In this document: positions 33,513 to 41,991 of the stretch, one piece after another | Layout: every line of letters begins with the position of its first letter | How positions within the stretch are numbered: the stretch's first letter is position 1 | From: Micromonospora sp. WMMD1102 | Lineage (GTDB): Bacteria; Actinomycetota; Actinomycetes; Mycobacteriales; Micromonosporaceae | DNA: 64,000 nt | Direction: 5' to 3' | NCBI RefSeq assembly: GCF_029626265.1 | Contig: NZ_JARUBN010000001.1 | Coordinates: forward strand, 620,001 to 684,000 | Position numbers and translations under genes: made by a program | Notes under the pieces: generated by a model | What the model was told of the DNA's origin: nothing | The model's database searches: none | What the model saw: the letters and a program-made list of their open reading frames with translations, nothing else

Positions 33513-33530
33513 GATGTCTCATGAGACATC
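33513..33530. promoter_or_regulatory. Perfect 18-bp palindrome, probable operator (ATGTC-N6-GACAT)
   Basis: GATGTCTCATGAGACATC is a perfect palindrome in the 192-bp gap between the prepilin peptidase gene (ending at 33561 on the minus strand) and the HNH gene start (33368). It contains ATGTC-N6-GACAT, found again at 35324-35339 upstream of a winged-helix gene. It could control the HNH promoter. Confidence 0.5.
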
Positions 33531-33560
33531 CGAATTCTGGAGAACATTGGCGGTGAGAAC

Positions 33561-34307
33561 CTACATCTGAAGCGCGATCGCTACCGCGATCGCCGCGACC
33601 ACCATGAACGGCCCGTGGGGGATCGCGTCTTTGCGTCCGGCCCGTCGGACCGCCAGCAGGACGCCGGCCGCGAGCCCAGTGAGCACCAACGCGAGGAACG
33701 TGGACACCGTGACCGCCGGCCATCCCATCCAGCCGACGCCGATACCGAGCCCGAACGCAAGCTTGGCGTCTCCAAGACCGATGCCGCCCCGGGTCAGCAG
33801 CGACATCAGTACGTAGAACGCTGCGGTGCCTGCGCCGGCTGCGAGCGCTCCGCCTAGGCGACGAGCATCACCGAAGATGATCGTCTGTACGCCGAAGACG
33901 GCCAACGCCCCGCCCGCAAGTAGCGCGGTCAGCCGGTTCGGCAAACGGTGCACCGCGATGTCGACCACCGCAAGCGTGATCCCCACCAGCGCCAGCCAGC
34001 AGAACGCGAGCAGAGGCAGTGGATCATCGGTCACCGCCGCAAGGGCCGCGACCGACAAGCCGGCTGCGACCTCCACCGACGCCTGCGGGGGCCCCACCCG
34101 CGCCCCGCACTGACGGCATCGACCGGACCACCACCACACGAAGCCCCGCCACAGCGATCCCGTGCCGGCAATCGGGCGCTCGCAATGTGGACACGCCGTG
34201 GCGCGGGCCGGACCGCTCGGCACCGAATAGCGGAACGCTGCCATCCGCATCACCGGACCGGCCGCCACAGCGAGCGCCGCGGCGAGCGAGACAATCAACG
34301 GGCTCAT
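33561..34307 (-). CDS. Prepilin peptidase (A24 family)
   Basis: ATG at 34307; 248 aa with about seven membrane helices. Two catalytic aspartates are visible: 'VVDIAVHRLPNRLT' near residue 118 and 'GIGLGDAKLAFGLG' near 180, the GxGD motif. An N-terminal cytoplasmic loop has two CxxC pairs ('CPHCERPIAG' and 'CRQCGARVG') as in full-length type IV prepilin peptidases. It should cleave, and perhaps methylate, the Flp/TadE-type prepilins encoded at 41992-43503. It faces away from the Tad operon and may have its own promoter. Confidence 0.9.
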   Translation of the reverse strand: MSPLIVSLAAALAVAAGPVMRMAAFRYSVPSGPARATACPHCERPIAGTGSLWRGFVWWWSGRCRQCGARVGPPQASVEVAAGLSVAALAAVTDDPLPLLAFCWLALVGITLAVVDIAVHRLPNRLTALLAGGALAVFGVQTIIFGDARRLGGALAAGAGTAAFYVLMSLLTRGGIGLGDAKLAFGLGIGVGWMGWPAVTVSTFLALVLTGLAAGVLLAVRRAGRKDAIPHGPFMVVAAIAVAIALQM

Positions 34308-34346
34308 TCCGCTGCCGGTCGTTGCCGAGCGTCGCGACGGAGAACC

Positions 34347-34691
34347 TCAGGACGCCTTGCCATCAGGCAGCCCGTCGTCTTGAGCGTGCGAGTCGCTGCG
34401 GTGCAACGCGTGACCCAGAGCCCGGATCGTCTCCAGCCGCCGACGTCCCGCCTTTGTGAGGGTCAGTAGCCGATGCCCTTCCGCGAACGTCTCCCGCGCG
34501 AGCCCGCTCTCCACTAGACGGCGGACCGTTCGGGTGATCTCGCCGTCGCCGATGCGGTTGCCGGTCCACTCGGTGATCGCACTGCCCAACTCGCCGTACC
34601 GCATCGGCCGTTCGCCGAGGCACACTACTGCCCCGATTACATGTTGATATTGAAGAATATCCCGGATCTCCAGCAGATCTCCGAATTCCAC
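34347..34691 (-). CDS. Winged-helix transcriptional regulator (HxlR/MarR-like)
   Basis: GTG at 34691; 114 aa. Layout of a minimal winged helix: helix 1 'EIRDILQYQHVIGAVVCLG', recognition region 'MRYGELGSAITEWTG' with 'ITRTVRRLVESGLARETFAE', and wing 'HRLLTLTKAGRRRLETIRAL'. The L-T-x-x-G-R-x-x-L-E pattern is typical of MarR/HxlR proteins. It lies between the prepilin peptidase gene (40 bp downstream) and another winged-helix gene, and probably regulates the pilus genes. Ligand unknown. Confidence 0.7.
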   Translation of the reverse strand: MEFGDLLEIRDILQYQHVIGAVVCLGERPMRYGELGSAITEWTGNRIGDGEITRTVRRLVESGLARETFAEGHRLLTLTKAGRRRLETIRALGHALHRSDSHAQDDGLPDGKAS

Positions 34692-34866
34692 CCCGCCCCC
34701 CGTTACCGCGTTGCCTCAACGCGTAGCCCCCAGCCACGCTATCGGGTGTCAGCTACCCGACAGTAAGGCACCAGTGTGCAGGCGGTAGTGACCTCGCTGT
34801 CAAGTGCGAAGGCGCAAAGTTTGCGCCGCGTTCAGGCAATTCGGCCCAAAAAGGTCGATCGATTGT

Positions 34867-35202
34867 TTATCCGATAGCTACCCGCTCGGTCGACAGCTCG
34901 GTCCTGCGGTCGTTCCCCTCGAAGTCGACGACGCGCTCTACCAACGCACAGACCTCGCGGCCTTTGCGGGTGAGGGTGAGGGAGTGTGCTCCGTCGAGGC
35001 TCGCTGCCGCCGGCCCGGTTACGGCGCCGGCGGCAGCCAGGGCCGCGATCGCCGTGTTGATCGCATCACCGTACGTGTTTAGCTCGGGGCAGTCGTGAGG
35101 AGGGCGGCCGTCCCGAACAGCAAGAAGAACGTCGACAATCAATGGGGTGCCGAAGAAGTCAATCACGGACTGTAATTCGCTACGGTCTTCGGGCATCCCC
35201 AT
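34867..35202 (-). CDS. Winged-helix (HxlR-like) regulator, 111 aa
   Basis: The ATG at 35202 has GGAAAG 4 nt upstream (35207-35212); an ATG at 35196 is spaced better and one at 35229 has no ribosome site. About 111 aa. 'SVIDFFGTPLIVDVLLAVRD' is the typical HxlR first helix, 'DAINTAIAALAAAGAVTG' the recognition helix region, and 'HSLTLTRKGREVCALVERVV' the wing. It reads away from the Tad operon whose leader it shares. An ATGTC-N6-GACAT palindrome lies about 120 bp upstream and may be its operator. Confidence 0.7.
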   Translation of the reverse strand: MGMPEDRSELQSVIDFFGTPLIVDVLLAVRDGRPPHDCPELNTYGDAINTAIAALAAAGAVTGPAAASLDGAHSLTLTRKGREVCALVERVVDFEGNDRRTELSTERVAIG

Positions 35203-35323
35203 CTGACTTTCCGTGAGTGGTGGCTGCATTCGCTGTCATCGGTGATCAGAGCTTGATGGCCACAGTGTGACGGTGGCGAGGGGACGGTACAAGAGGGAAC
35301 TTCCTTCACTGTTTCCGGGCTCG

Positions 35324-35339
35324 ATGTCAAACGGGACAT
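35324..35339. promoter_or_regulatory. Second ATGTC-N6-GACAT palindrome
   Basis: ATGTC-AAACGG-GACAT. Same half-sites and spacing as the 18-bp palindrome at 33513-33530; it is placed upstream of the winged-helix gene and of the Tad operon. Confidence 0.4.
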
Positions 35340-35347
35340 GTACTGAG

Positions 35348-35364
35348 AGTGAGTGGCACTCACT
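35348..35364. promoter_or_regulatory. 17-nt palindrome AGTGAGTG-G-CACTCACT
   Basis: Perfect 8-bp arms around a central G, 9 bp beyond the previous palindrome. Likely a dimeric regulator site; GC content is lower than in the surroundings. Confidence 0.45.
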
Positions 35365-35748
35365 AGTGCACCCAGGGCCAGGGCGATCCGGCGTTAGCTC
35401 GTCGTGGGACGGCAGGGTACCGACGAGTGCGAGGTCGCAGCCGCAATGAGCGTTCCGTCAGGAACGCACACAGCGGTGCGTACGCAGGAGAACGCACGGC
35501 GACGGCGTACCTGACGGTGCGTAGCGGAGCCCAGTTCATATGCGCTAAGACCAATGGGTGCGTCCTACCGCGCGGGGGAGGTGGCAGGGGATGCCCAATC
35601 GTGCAGTGCTCAGTTTCGAGCTGTTCACCGACACGCACGCCGCTGTCAATCTGCTGCCGCCCGGTCTCGCCGACGAAGCTGGAGCGGGGACATCATCCCC
35701 ACCAGTTGCGCCGCCTCGGTGCGGCCTTGAGGGCAGGGAGGCATCCAG

Positions 35749-36300
35749 ATGACGAAGCGAGCCAAGGTGAGCGGGTCGATCGTGGTCGGACTTGGGGTCG
35801 CGCTGTGCGTGCTTGCGGGGTGCACATCGGACCCCGCCGAGCCGGACGTCGCGCCCACCAGCGCCACGACCGCGGCGGGAACGCCCACCCCTGATGCTGT
35901 CGAGGAAGGTGCCCGACACGACATCCTCGCTGCCTACAACGGGTACCTAGAGGCGTACGTCAAGGCGTCGGCCACGGCCGACTACCGGACCAAGGAACTG
36001 GCTACGTACGTGGGGGAACCGCTGCTCGGGCAGTTGCTCAACAACCTGTTCAACATGTCGCGCAGCGGCGTGCACAACGAGGGCCGACCGACCTGGAGCC
36101 CGACCGTCACCGAGCTGCGCCTCGACGCGAACCAGGCCGTGATCCAGGACTGCTTCGACTCCACGAACTGGAACACCGTCGGCGGTAAGGCGCAGCCGAC
36201 CGCGCAGGCGAAGAGGTACCCGGTGGTCGTGAAGGCCAAGCGGGTCAACGACAAGTGGTACGTGTACGAGTCAACGGCCCAGCGGAGTTCCACATGCTGA
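35749..36300 (+). CDS. Lipoprotein, first gene of the Tad operon
   Basis: ATG at 35749 with GGGAGG 7 nt upstream. 183 aa. Lipoprotein signal with hydrophobic run 'SIVVGLGVALCVLAGCTSDP' and lipobox VLAGC. The mature domain (about residues 55-180) begins with a long helix 'DILAAYNGYLEAYVKAS' and ends with strands 'AKRYPVVVKAKRVNDKWYVY', the pattern of an NTF2-like surface lipoprotein. It overlaps the next gene by 7 bp. Role in the pilus system unknown. Confidence 0.75.
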   Translation: MTKRAKVSGSIVVGLGVALCVLAGCTSDPAEPDVAPTSATTAAGTPTPDAVEEGARHDILAAYNGYLEAYVKASATADYRTKELATYVGEPLLGQLLNNLFNMSRSGVHNEGRPTWSPTVTELRLDANQAVIQDCFDSTNWNTVGGKAQPTAQAKRYPVVVKAKRVNDKWYVYESTAQRSSTC

Positions 36301-37211
36301 CTCGAACCTTCCGAGCCCTCGCCGTCGCCGTCTCCGTCGCGGTCGTGGCCCTCGGGCTGACGGTCGCGCCGGCCAGAGCGGATTACTGGGTGTGCCCCCC
36401 GATCGGGGACTGCTACCTCGTGATCGAGAAGCCGGGCGACGGCGGTGGCGGTACACCGCCCGGTGGTGGCGAGGGCGGCGGTACGCAGGAGTGCACCTCG
36501 GGCGGCATCGTCGTGCCGTGTTGGCAGGCAGGTTGGGGATACCTCAACCCCGCTGACGGCTGCTACTACATCCTCGAATCGCCACAGCCACCCGCCGGCG
36601 ATGAGGCGTGGGCCGGCCACGAACCCGGCGACGGGGCGGTGTACCGGCAGCGGTGCTACGGCGACATCATCGGCGCACTGGTGTGGCGGGCGGACCCGCC
36701 ACCGGGCACACCGGGAAGCCTGAGCCCGGCGGAGCTGGCGGCTCGGGCCGTCAAGGAGCTACCGATGCGGGGCGCCCAGATCGGCATCAGTCCGAACCCC
36801 TCCGGCGCCGGGCTGGTGGGCCTTCCGGTCTGGCTGTGGACCGCGGTCACCCCACAGACCTGGGGACCGATCACGGCGACCGCCTCCGTGCCCGGGATGT
36901 CCGTCACCGCTCGGGCGAAAGCCACCCAGATCAGGTGGAACATGGGCAACGAGAAATCCATCACCTGCGACAACCCGGGCACCCCGTACAACAAGGCCAA
37001 GCACGGTGCGTCTCCATCGCCGACGTGCGGATACGACGGGTACCCGCTGCCGAGCCGCAACGAGCCTTCCGGCCGGTACCCGATCACCGCCACGACCACA
37101 TGGCACATCGACTGGTGGGTGGTCGGCGGCGGCGCGACGGGGACCGAAACGGTGACCCGCGAATCCACGACATCAATCCGCATCGACGAACTTCAGGTGG
37201 TGACCGGGTGA
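36294..37211 (+). CDS. Secreted protein with Gly-rich linker
   Basis: ATG at 36294, inside the previous gene's end. 305 aa with a classical signal peptide ('LAVAVSVAVVALGLTVAPARA', cleaved before DYWVC). A Gly-rich linker (about residues 47-65) and a Cys-containing exported domain follow: 'YWVCPPIGDC', 'VVPCWQAGWGY', 'SITCDNPG', 'SPTCGYDGYP' may form disulfides. The C-terminal part is beta-rich. Such proteins accompany Tad loci in actinomycetes; adhesive or assembly function is a guess. GTGA overlap with the next gene. Confidence 0.7.
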   Translation: MLTRTFRALAVAVSVAVVALGLTVAPARADYWVCPPIGDCYLVIEKPGDGGGGTPPGGGEGGGTQECTSGGIVVPCWQAGWGYLNPADGCYYILESPQPPAGDEAWAGHEPGDGAVYRQRCYGDIIGALVWRADPPPGTPGSLSPAELAARAVKELPMRGAQIGISPNPSGAGLVGLPVWLWTAVTPQTWGPITATASVPGMSVTARAKATQIRWNMGNEKSITCDNPGTPYNKAKHGASPSPTCGYDGYPLPSRNEPSGRYPITATTTWHIDWWVVGGGATGTETVTRESTTSIRIDELQVVTG

Positions 37212-37864
37212 CAACGACGGACGACGTTGTGAGCCTTCCTACGGCGGCCATCCCGCAGCGGCGCGTGGTCCGCGAGCGCAGCGTGCGCCGGGGACGTCTC
37301 GGCGTCGCGGTCGCCCTCATGGCCGTGTGTGCCCTGGGTGCGGTGGCGTTGTTCGGCTACGTGAGCCGCACCCAGCCGTACCTGGCGATTGCCAGGGATG
37401 TGCCGGTGGGAGGTCAGATCACCGCTGCCGACCTGGCCACCGTGCACCTCAACCCGGACCCGGGCATCGCGGGGGTGTCAACCGATCGGGTCGAGTCCGT
37501 GGTCGGCAAATACGCCTCGGTGGCGCTTTTGTCCGGCACGTTGCTCAATGCGAATGCCCTGGTCGACAAGCCGTTTCCCGCACCCGGTGAACAGGTGGTC
37601 GGTATATCCCTCAAGGCCGGGCAGATGCCGTCCGCGCCGCTGCGGCCGGGCGCGAACGTTCTGCTCGTGTCCACCGAGGAAGCCACCCAGGACAAGCCCA
37701 CTACCGCGGCGCCGACGATCCGGGCCACGGTGGTGCACGTGATCGCGGGGGCACGCGACGGCACCGCCACGGTGTCGGTCGCGGTCCGGGAGAGCGACGG
37801 GCCGGTTGTCGCCCGGCTGGCCGCACAGGGCCGGTTGGTGCTGACCATGACTTCGGGGAGCTGA
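37208..37864 (+). CDS. cpaB: SAF-domain protein (CpaB/RcpC-like)
   Basis: GTG at 37208; 218 aa. One membrane helix ('LGVAVALMAVCALGAVALFG') followed by a SAF domain: 'PYLAIARDVPVGGQITAADL' and 'VVGKYASVALLSGTLLNANA'. CpaB/RcpC proteins support secretion or stability of the Flp pilus in the cell envelope. The gene sits before the TadZ-like ATPase, as in other Tad operons. The protein is shorter than Proteobacterial CpaB, usual for actinobacteria. The symbol is by analogy. Confidence 0.75.
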   Translation: MTTTDDVVSLPTAAIPQRRVVRERSVRRGRLGVAVALMAVCALGAVALFGYVSRTQPYLAIARDVPVGGQITAADLATVHLNPDPGIAGVSTDRVESVVGKYASVALLSGTLLNANALVDKPFPAPGEQVVGISLKAGQMPSAPLRPGANVLLVSTEEATQDKPTTAAPTIRATVVHVIAGARDGTATVSVAVRESDGPVVARLAAQGRLVLTMTSGS

Positions 37865-37866
37865 CG

Positions 37867-38667
37867 ATGGCGGTCATCTGCCTCGCCAGCGCCAAGGGGT
37901 CGCCGGGGGTGACCACGGCGGGTTTGGCCTTCGCATTGACCTGGTCGCGGCCGGTGGTGCTCGCCGAGTGCGACCCGGCCGGCGGTGACATCGCGGCCGG
38001 GTACCTGCGGCACCTGGAACTGGACGGCGGACACGGCCTTATGCAGCTGGTGGTGGCCGAGTTGCGTGGACAGGCGAGCGAGCAGTTCTGGTCCCAACTG
38101 GTCGACCTCGACCCGCCGAATGCGCAGCGGCTGCTGCTGCCCGGCATCGCGACCCCCGCACAGGCGGCCAGCCTTGACCCGAACTGGTACGGCCTCGCCG
38201 GCTTCTTCGCCTCACTTGAACATGGTGACCCAGGCTTCGACGTCATCGCCGACTGCGGCCGGCTCGTCGCCCCGCACGCCCCGTGGCCGTTGCTCAGTCG
38301 CGCCGACCTGGTCCTGCTGGCGGTGAAGCCGACGTTGTCCTCCCTCCTGCCTGCTCGCGCTGCCGTGCAGACGCTGCTCGCGGGCGGCGGTCCTGGCGGC
38401 GAGGGCCGGATTGGGCTGTTGGTGGTCGGCGACGGCGATTACGACGACCGCGCCGTGTCGCGGCACCTCGACGTACCGGTGATCGCTTACCTGCCCGACG
38501 ACGACCGATCCGCCCGGGTGCTCGCCCACGGAGGCACGGTCCGGACCCGGCGGCCGTTGCTCCGCGCGGCGGCGGCAGCCGAGGGCAAGGTCATGCGATC
38601 CATCACCGACCGACGTGACCGCCTCCGCAGCCCTGGATCCCGGGAGACCATTCATGCCGACGTTTGA
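37867..38667 (+). CDS. ParA/MinD-like ATPase (TadZ/CpaE-like)
   Basis: ATG at 37867; 266 aa. Deviant Walker A 'ASAKGSPGVTTAGLAFAL', followed by 'VVLAECDPAGGDIAAGYL' (switch I-like) and 'DVIADCGRLVAP' (switch II-like). The hydrophobic beta strands 'LVLLAVKP' and 'IGLLVVGDGDYDD' complete a MinD fold. In Tad systems TadZ localises the machinery at a pole. The canonical KGGxGKTT is KGSPGVTT here, with no second Lys before TT; ATP binding may therefore be altered. It overlaps the CpaF gene by 14 bp. Confidence 0.75.
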   Translation: MAVICLASAKGSPGVTTAGLAFALTWSRPVVLAECDPAGGDIAAGYLRHLELDGGHGLMQLVVAELRGQASEQFWSQLVDLDPPNAQRLLLPGIATPAQAASLDPNWYGLAGFFASLEHGDPGFDVIADCGRLVAPHAPWPLLSRADLVLLAVKPTLSSLLPARAAVQTLLAGGGPGGEGRIGLLVVGDGDYDDRAVSRHLDVPVIAYLPDDDRSARVLAHGGTVRTRRPLLRAAAAAEGKVMRSITDRRDRLRSPGSRETIHADV

Positions 38668-40189
38668 GCACCCACGGTGGCGCGACCCCTCCGACGGGAC
38701 ACCCACGATAGAGAGCGCCGCTCCACCGCGACAAAATGGACGCGCTAACGGCAACGTCGCCGCCCTCGTAGCGGCACCGCGGCCTCCGACACCTGGGCCG
38801 AGGCTGAACGAGCCCGACTACGCCGTCATCCGGTCACTCCAGAACGCCGTCAGTGACGAGCTGTCGCGCCTGCTGGCCGGACGTGAATACGTCAGCCCGT
38901 CGGAGCGAGAAGCCGAGGGGCGGCAGATCGCGTCACGGCGCGTCAGCCAGTACGTCGACCAGCAACGAATGAGTGGCACTCCGCTCAGCGGCGACTACGA
39001 GCGACGGTTGCTCGACGGCGTGCTCGCCGCGCTGCTGGGCCTGGGCCGGCTCGACCGGCTGCTGCGCGAACCCTATGACACCATCACCATCCTCGGCTGC
39101 GACGGTGTGCGAGTCGAGCGCCCGGACGGACGCGTCGACTTCGAGGCCCCGGTAGCGGACAGCGACGAAGAACTCGTCCTGCTGCTCCAGGCCCTCGCGC
39201 GGCGAGCCGGCGGCACCGAGCGCGCACTCACGAAGGACAAACCCACGCTGAGCATGGAGATGCCCGGCGGTCAGCGGCTCGCGGCCACCTACCTGGTGAC
39301 GCAGCGACCGGTCGCGGTCATCCGTAACCACCAGATCCTCAAGGTCACCCTCGACGAGCTGGTCACCCTGGACCAGGCGGATCCCAACAAGAGCGCCATG
39401 ATCGATCCGCTCCTGCGTGACTTCCTCCGCGCGGCGATGCGGGCCGGGCTCAACATCATGGTCGCCGGCGTGCCGGGCAGCGGTAAGACCTCTCTTCTGC
39501 GGGCGCTGGCGAGCGAGATCCCCGCCGACGAGTGGATGATCATCATGGAGGAGGCGCGAGAACTCGGCCTGCACAAGACCGGGCGCCACCCGTGGGCCGT
39601 CTCGATGGAAACCCGCGAGGGCCATGGTGAACGCGGACCGGACGGCCGACCGGTCGGCGAGATCACCCTCGATGACCTGATCCCGATCGGGTTGCAGCTC
39701 AACGCACGCCGGATCATCGTCGGCGAGGTCCGATCCCGAGAGATCGTCGCCATGCTCCAGGCGATGGGCACGACCAACGGATCTCTCTGCACGATCCATG
39801 CCCGCGAGCCCGGCCTGGTCTTTGACCGCGTGGTGGAGCTGGCCCTCAGCCACCGCGACGAGCGGTCCGACCGGCGCGCCTACCTCCAGGTCGCCAACGC
39901 GCTCGACCTGGTCGTTTACGTCAGCATGATCGACGAAAGCGCGATCGGGGGCCGCAAGCACCGCTTCGTGTCCCACGTGATCGAAGTGGGTGGACTGGTC
40001 GAAGACGGCCGTCCCCGGACCACGCAGATTTTCGGGCCCGGGCCGGATGGCCGTGCGGTGCCGATGCACCAGCCGGACCGGCTCAAGCAGCACTTCCTCC
40101 TCGCCGGCTACGACCCGACCATCTTGACCGCGCACCGCGGTCGGGGTGGCTGGCCACGGCCTCTGCCCCGACTGGGAGTGCGGACGTGA
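38654..40189 (+). CDS. cpaF: CpaF/TadA-type secretion ATPase
   Basis: ATG at 38654 with GGGAG 7 nt upstream, preferred to an earlier frame start. 511 aa. The N-terminal domain has 'DELSRLLAGREYVSPSE' and 'YDTITILGCDGVRVERPDGR'. The ATPase core has Walker A 'VAGVPGSGKTSLLRALASE' near residue 275, an Asp box 'EWMIIMEEARELGLHK', Walker B-like 'ARRIIVGEVRSREIVAML', and His box 'GSLCTIHAREP'. All are features of CpaF/TadA ATPases that power Flp pilus assembly. It is coupled to the TadB gene by GTGA. Confidence 0.92.
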   Translation: MPTFEHPRWRDPSDGTPTIESAAPPRQNGRANGNVAALVAAPRPPTPGPRLNEPDYAVIRSLQNAVSDELSRLLAGREYVSPSEREAEGRQIASRRVSQYVDQQRMSGTPLSGDYERRLLDGVLAALLGLGRLDRLLREPYDTITILGCDGVRVERPDGRVDFEAPVADSDEELVLLLQALARRAGGTERALTKDKPTLSMEMPGGQRLAATYLVTQRPVAVIRNHQILKVTLDELVTLDQADPNKSAMIDPLLRDFLRAAMRAGLNIMVAGVPGSGKTSLLRALASEIPADEWMIIMEEARELGLHKTGRHPWAVSMETREGHGERGPDGRPVGEITLDDLIPIGLQLNARRIIVGEVRSREIVAMLQAMGTTNGSLCTIHAREPGLVFDRVVELALSHRDERSDRRAYLQVANALDLVVYVSMIDESAIGGRKHRFVSHVIEVGGLVEDGRPRTTQIFGPGPDGRAVPMHQPDRLKQHFLLAGYDPTILTAHRGRGGWPRPLPRLGVRT

Positions 40190-41085
40190 ACCCGGTCCTC
40201 GTTGCCGCCATGCTCGGCGCCGGTCTCGTCGGCAGCCTCGTGCTGGGCGTGAGCGCCGTCATCGGGTCCGCCCAGCCTGACCGCCCGCCGTCCCGGTGGA
40301 CGATGCGCGCTCGGTGGCTCTGGTACGGGTCCGGGACCACCCGCCAGGCCCAACGGCGCCACCAAGCCTGGGTGATCGGTGCGCTCGCCGCTGGCGCCCT
40401 CGCCTGGGTCATCAGCGGAATACCGGTGGCGGCGCTCCTCGTCGCCGTTGCGGTGCCGGGCGTGCCCTGGCTGCTGTCGGCGGGAAAGGAGGAACAGCGC
40501 GCCATAACCCGGGTCGAGGCGGTGGAGGCATGGACCCGCCGCCTGCGCGACGTGGAGGACTCCGGCGTTGGCCTCCAGGAAGCGATCGTCGACACCGCCC
40601 AGACCGCCCCCGCCGCGATCGCTGCCGAGGTGCAGTTGCTCGCCGCGCGTATTCAAGCCGGCTGGGAAGCCGAAGCTGCGCTCTACGAATTCGCCGAGTC
40701 ACTCCGGGATCCGGTCAGCGATCAGGTCGTGGTGGCCCTCGCGCTGCACCTCAGCGATCGGGGCGCCAAGCTGACCGATGCGCTGACCGGCATCGCGGAA
40801 GCCGCAGCGGACGAAGTGGCGATGCGCCGCGAAACCTCCTCTAAGCGATCCCGGGCGCGGTTCCAGATCCGCTTCCTCACCATCGGATCTGTTTTGTTGG
40901 TCGGCTTCGGACTGGCCAGCGGCCAGTACACCGCCCCGTACGCCGAGCCCCGCGGACAGGTCGTGCTCGCGGTCCTCGCGTCCGGGTTCGTCGGCTGCCT
41001 GTGGTGGGCGCGAACGCTGGGCCTGCCGCCGGCCGAGGAGCGCTTCCTGGCCACGAATGCGAGCGCTGGAGGGAGTCCGTCATGA
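40186..41085 (+). CDS. tadB: TadB-like membrane platform protein
   Basis: GTG at 40186; 299 aa. Membrane helices at the N-terminus (two, 'AMLGAGLVGSLVLGVSAVIG' and 'WVIGALAAGALAWVISGIPV') and near the C-terminus ('FLTIGSVLLVGFGLASGQYT' region and 'VLAVLASGFVGCLWWA') flank a cytosolic T2SSF domain with 'EAWTRRLRDVEDSGVGLQEA' and 'DQVVVALALHLSDRGAKLTD'. This is TadB, the inner-membrane platform of the Tad system. It overlaps both neighbours. Confidence 0.88.
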   Translation: MNPVLVAAMLGAGLVGSLVLGVSAVIGSAQPDRPPSRWTMRARWLWYGSGTTRQAQRRHQAWVIGALAAGALAWVISGIPVAALLVAVAVPGVPWLLSAGKEEQRAITRVEAVEAWTRRLRDVEDSGVGLQEAIVDTAQTAPAAIAAEVQLLAARIQAGWEAEAALYEFAESLRDPVSDQVVVALALHLSDRGAKLTDALTGIAEAAADEVAMRRETSSKRSRARFQIRFLTIGSVLLVGFGLASGQYTAPYAEPRGQVVLAVLASGFVGCLWWARTLGLPPAEERFLATNASAGGSPS

Positions 41086-41969
41086 CACCCACCTGGATCG
41101 GCATCACCGCGGTGCTCGGCGCGGGGTTCGGTCTCGCGGTCTTCCTCGCCGTGCACGAACTCCGCCCGGCCAGCCCCGCGCTCGGGCCGGCGCTCGCCCG
41201 CCTGCAACCACCAACCGGCGCGGTCACGGCGCAGTCCGGTGGATCCAAGGCCATCGGCCGTCTGACCACCCGAGTGCATCGCATCATCCCAGCCACCGAT
41301 CTGAGGCTGCTGGGCCGCAGCCCGGAGGAGTTCGTCACCAGTCTCATCGTCGCCGGGCTGCTCGGGCTCGCCGTGCCGTCGGTCATCCTCGGCCTGCTGG
41401 CACTCATGGGACGCGGCTTCGGTACCGGCGTACCGGTGGTCGCGGCGCTCGGCTTCGCCGCGCTCCTCATCCTCATCGTTTACCGGGACGTCAGCCACAA
41501 GGCCGTCATCGCCAGACGCGAGTGCCGCCGCGCCGTGTGCACGTTCATCGACCTCGTCGCGCTGCAACGAGCGGCCGGCCGGGGCACTGAGGAATCCCTT
41601 ACGAGGGCTGCGAGCAAGGGCAGTGGCTGGGTATTCGCCAGAATCCGGCAAACCCTGCTGCGGGCCGAGCTCTCCGTCTCCGCACCGTGGGACGGGCTCA
41701 AACAGCTCGGGACCGACCTGGGCGTGCCAGAGCTCGGCGACCTTGGCGACATCATGCAGGCCGCCGGCGTCACAGGCGCCCAGGTCTACCGGACACTGCG
41801 GGCCCGAGCCACGTCCCTGCGCGCCCAGATCCGCACCGACGAGCTGGCCCGCGCCGAGCTGCGTACCTCGCAACTGGAGATTCCCGGCGCGTTGTTGCTG
41901 GTCGTGCTCATGCTGCTGGCCCTCTACCCGTTCGCGGCCCGCCTACTCGCCGCGCCCACCGTCAACTGA
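41082..41969 (+). CDS. tadC: TadC-like membrane platform protein
   Basis: ATG at 41082 (ATGA overlap with tadB); 295 aa. N-terminal helix 'GITAVLGAGFGLAVFLAVHE', a second pair near residues 85-135, and a last helix 'IPGALLLVVLMLLALYPFAA'. The cytosolic T2SSF-type domain includes 'LVALQRAAGRGTEESLTRAA' and 'LGDLGDIMQAAGVTGAQVYR'. TadB and TadC together form the platform on which the pilin is assembled. A 22-bp gap with AGGAGG precedes the pilin gene. Confidence 0.85.
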   Translation: MTPTWIGITAVLGAGFGLAVFLAVHELRPASPALGPALARLQPPTGAVTAQSGGSKAIGRLTTRVHRIIPATDLRLLGRSPEEFVTSLIVAGLLGLAVPSVILGLLALMGRGFGTGVPVVAALGFAALLILIVYRDVSHKAVIARRECRRAVCTFIDLVALQRAAGRGTEESLTRAASKGSGWVFARIRQTLLRAELSVSAPWDGLKQLGTDLGVPELGDLGDIMQAAGVTGAQVYRTLRARATSLRAQIRTDELARAELRTSQLEIPGALLLVVLMLLALYPFAARLLAAPTVN

Positions 41970-41991
41970 CCACAATCAGGAGGTTGCTGCC

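Larger units (their letters stand above)
35203..35748. promoter_or_regulatory. Divergent regulatory region in front of the Tad operon
   Basis: About 545 bp without a convincing gene. Visible elements: ATGTC-N6-GACAT (35324-35339); AGTGAGTG-G-CACTCACT (35348-35364), a perfect 17-nt palindrome; hairpin GCGTTCC-GTCA-GGAACGC (35451-35468); and direct repeats GAACGCAC (35463, 35491) and GGTGCGTA (35476, 35517). GGGAGG just before 35749 is the ribosome site of the first pilus-operon gene. The density of repeats suggests several bound regulators. Confidence 0.5.

Noticed and set aside
35451..35524. CRISPR-like repeat array
   Set aside because: Repeat units are only 8 bp and irregularly spaced, with no cas gene in the window.
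37867..38667. Plasmid partition ParA
   Set aside because: The Walker A is deviant, no ParB or centromere-like repeat is present, and the gene sits between CpaB-like and CpaF genes, so TadZ/CpaE-like fits better.
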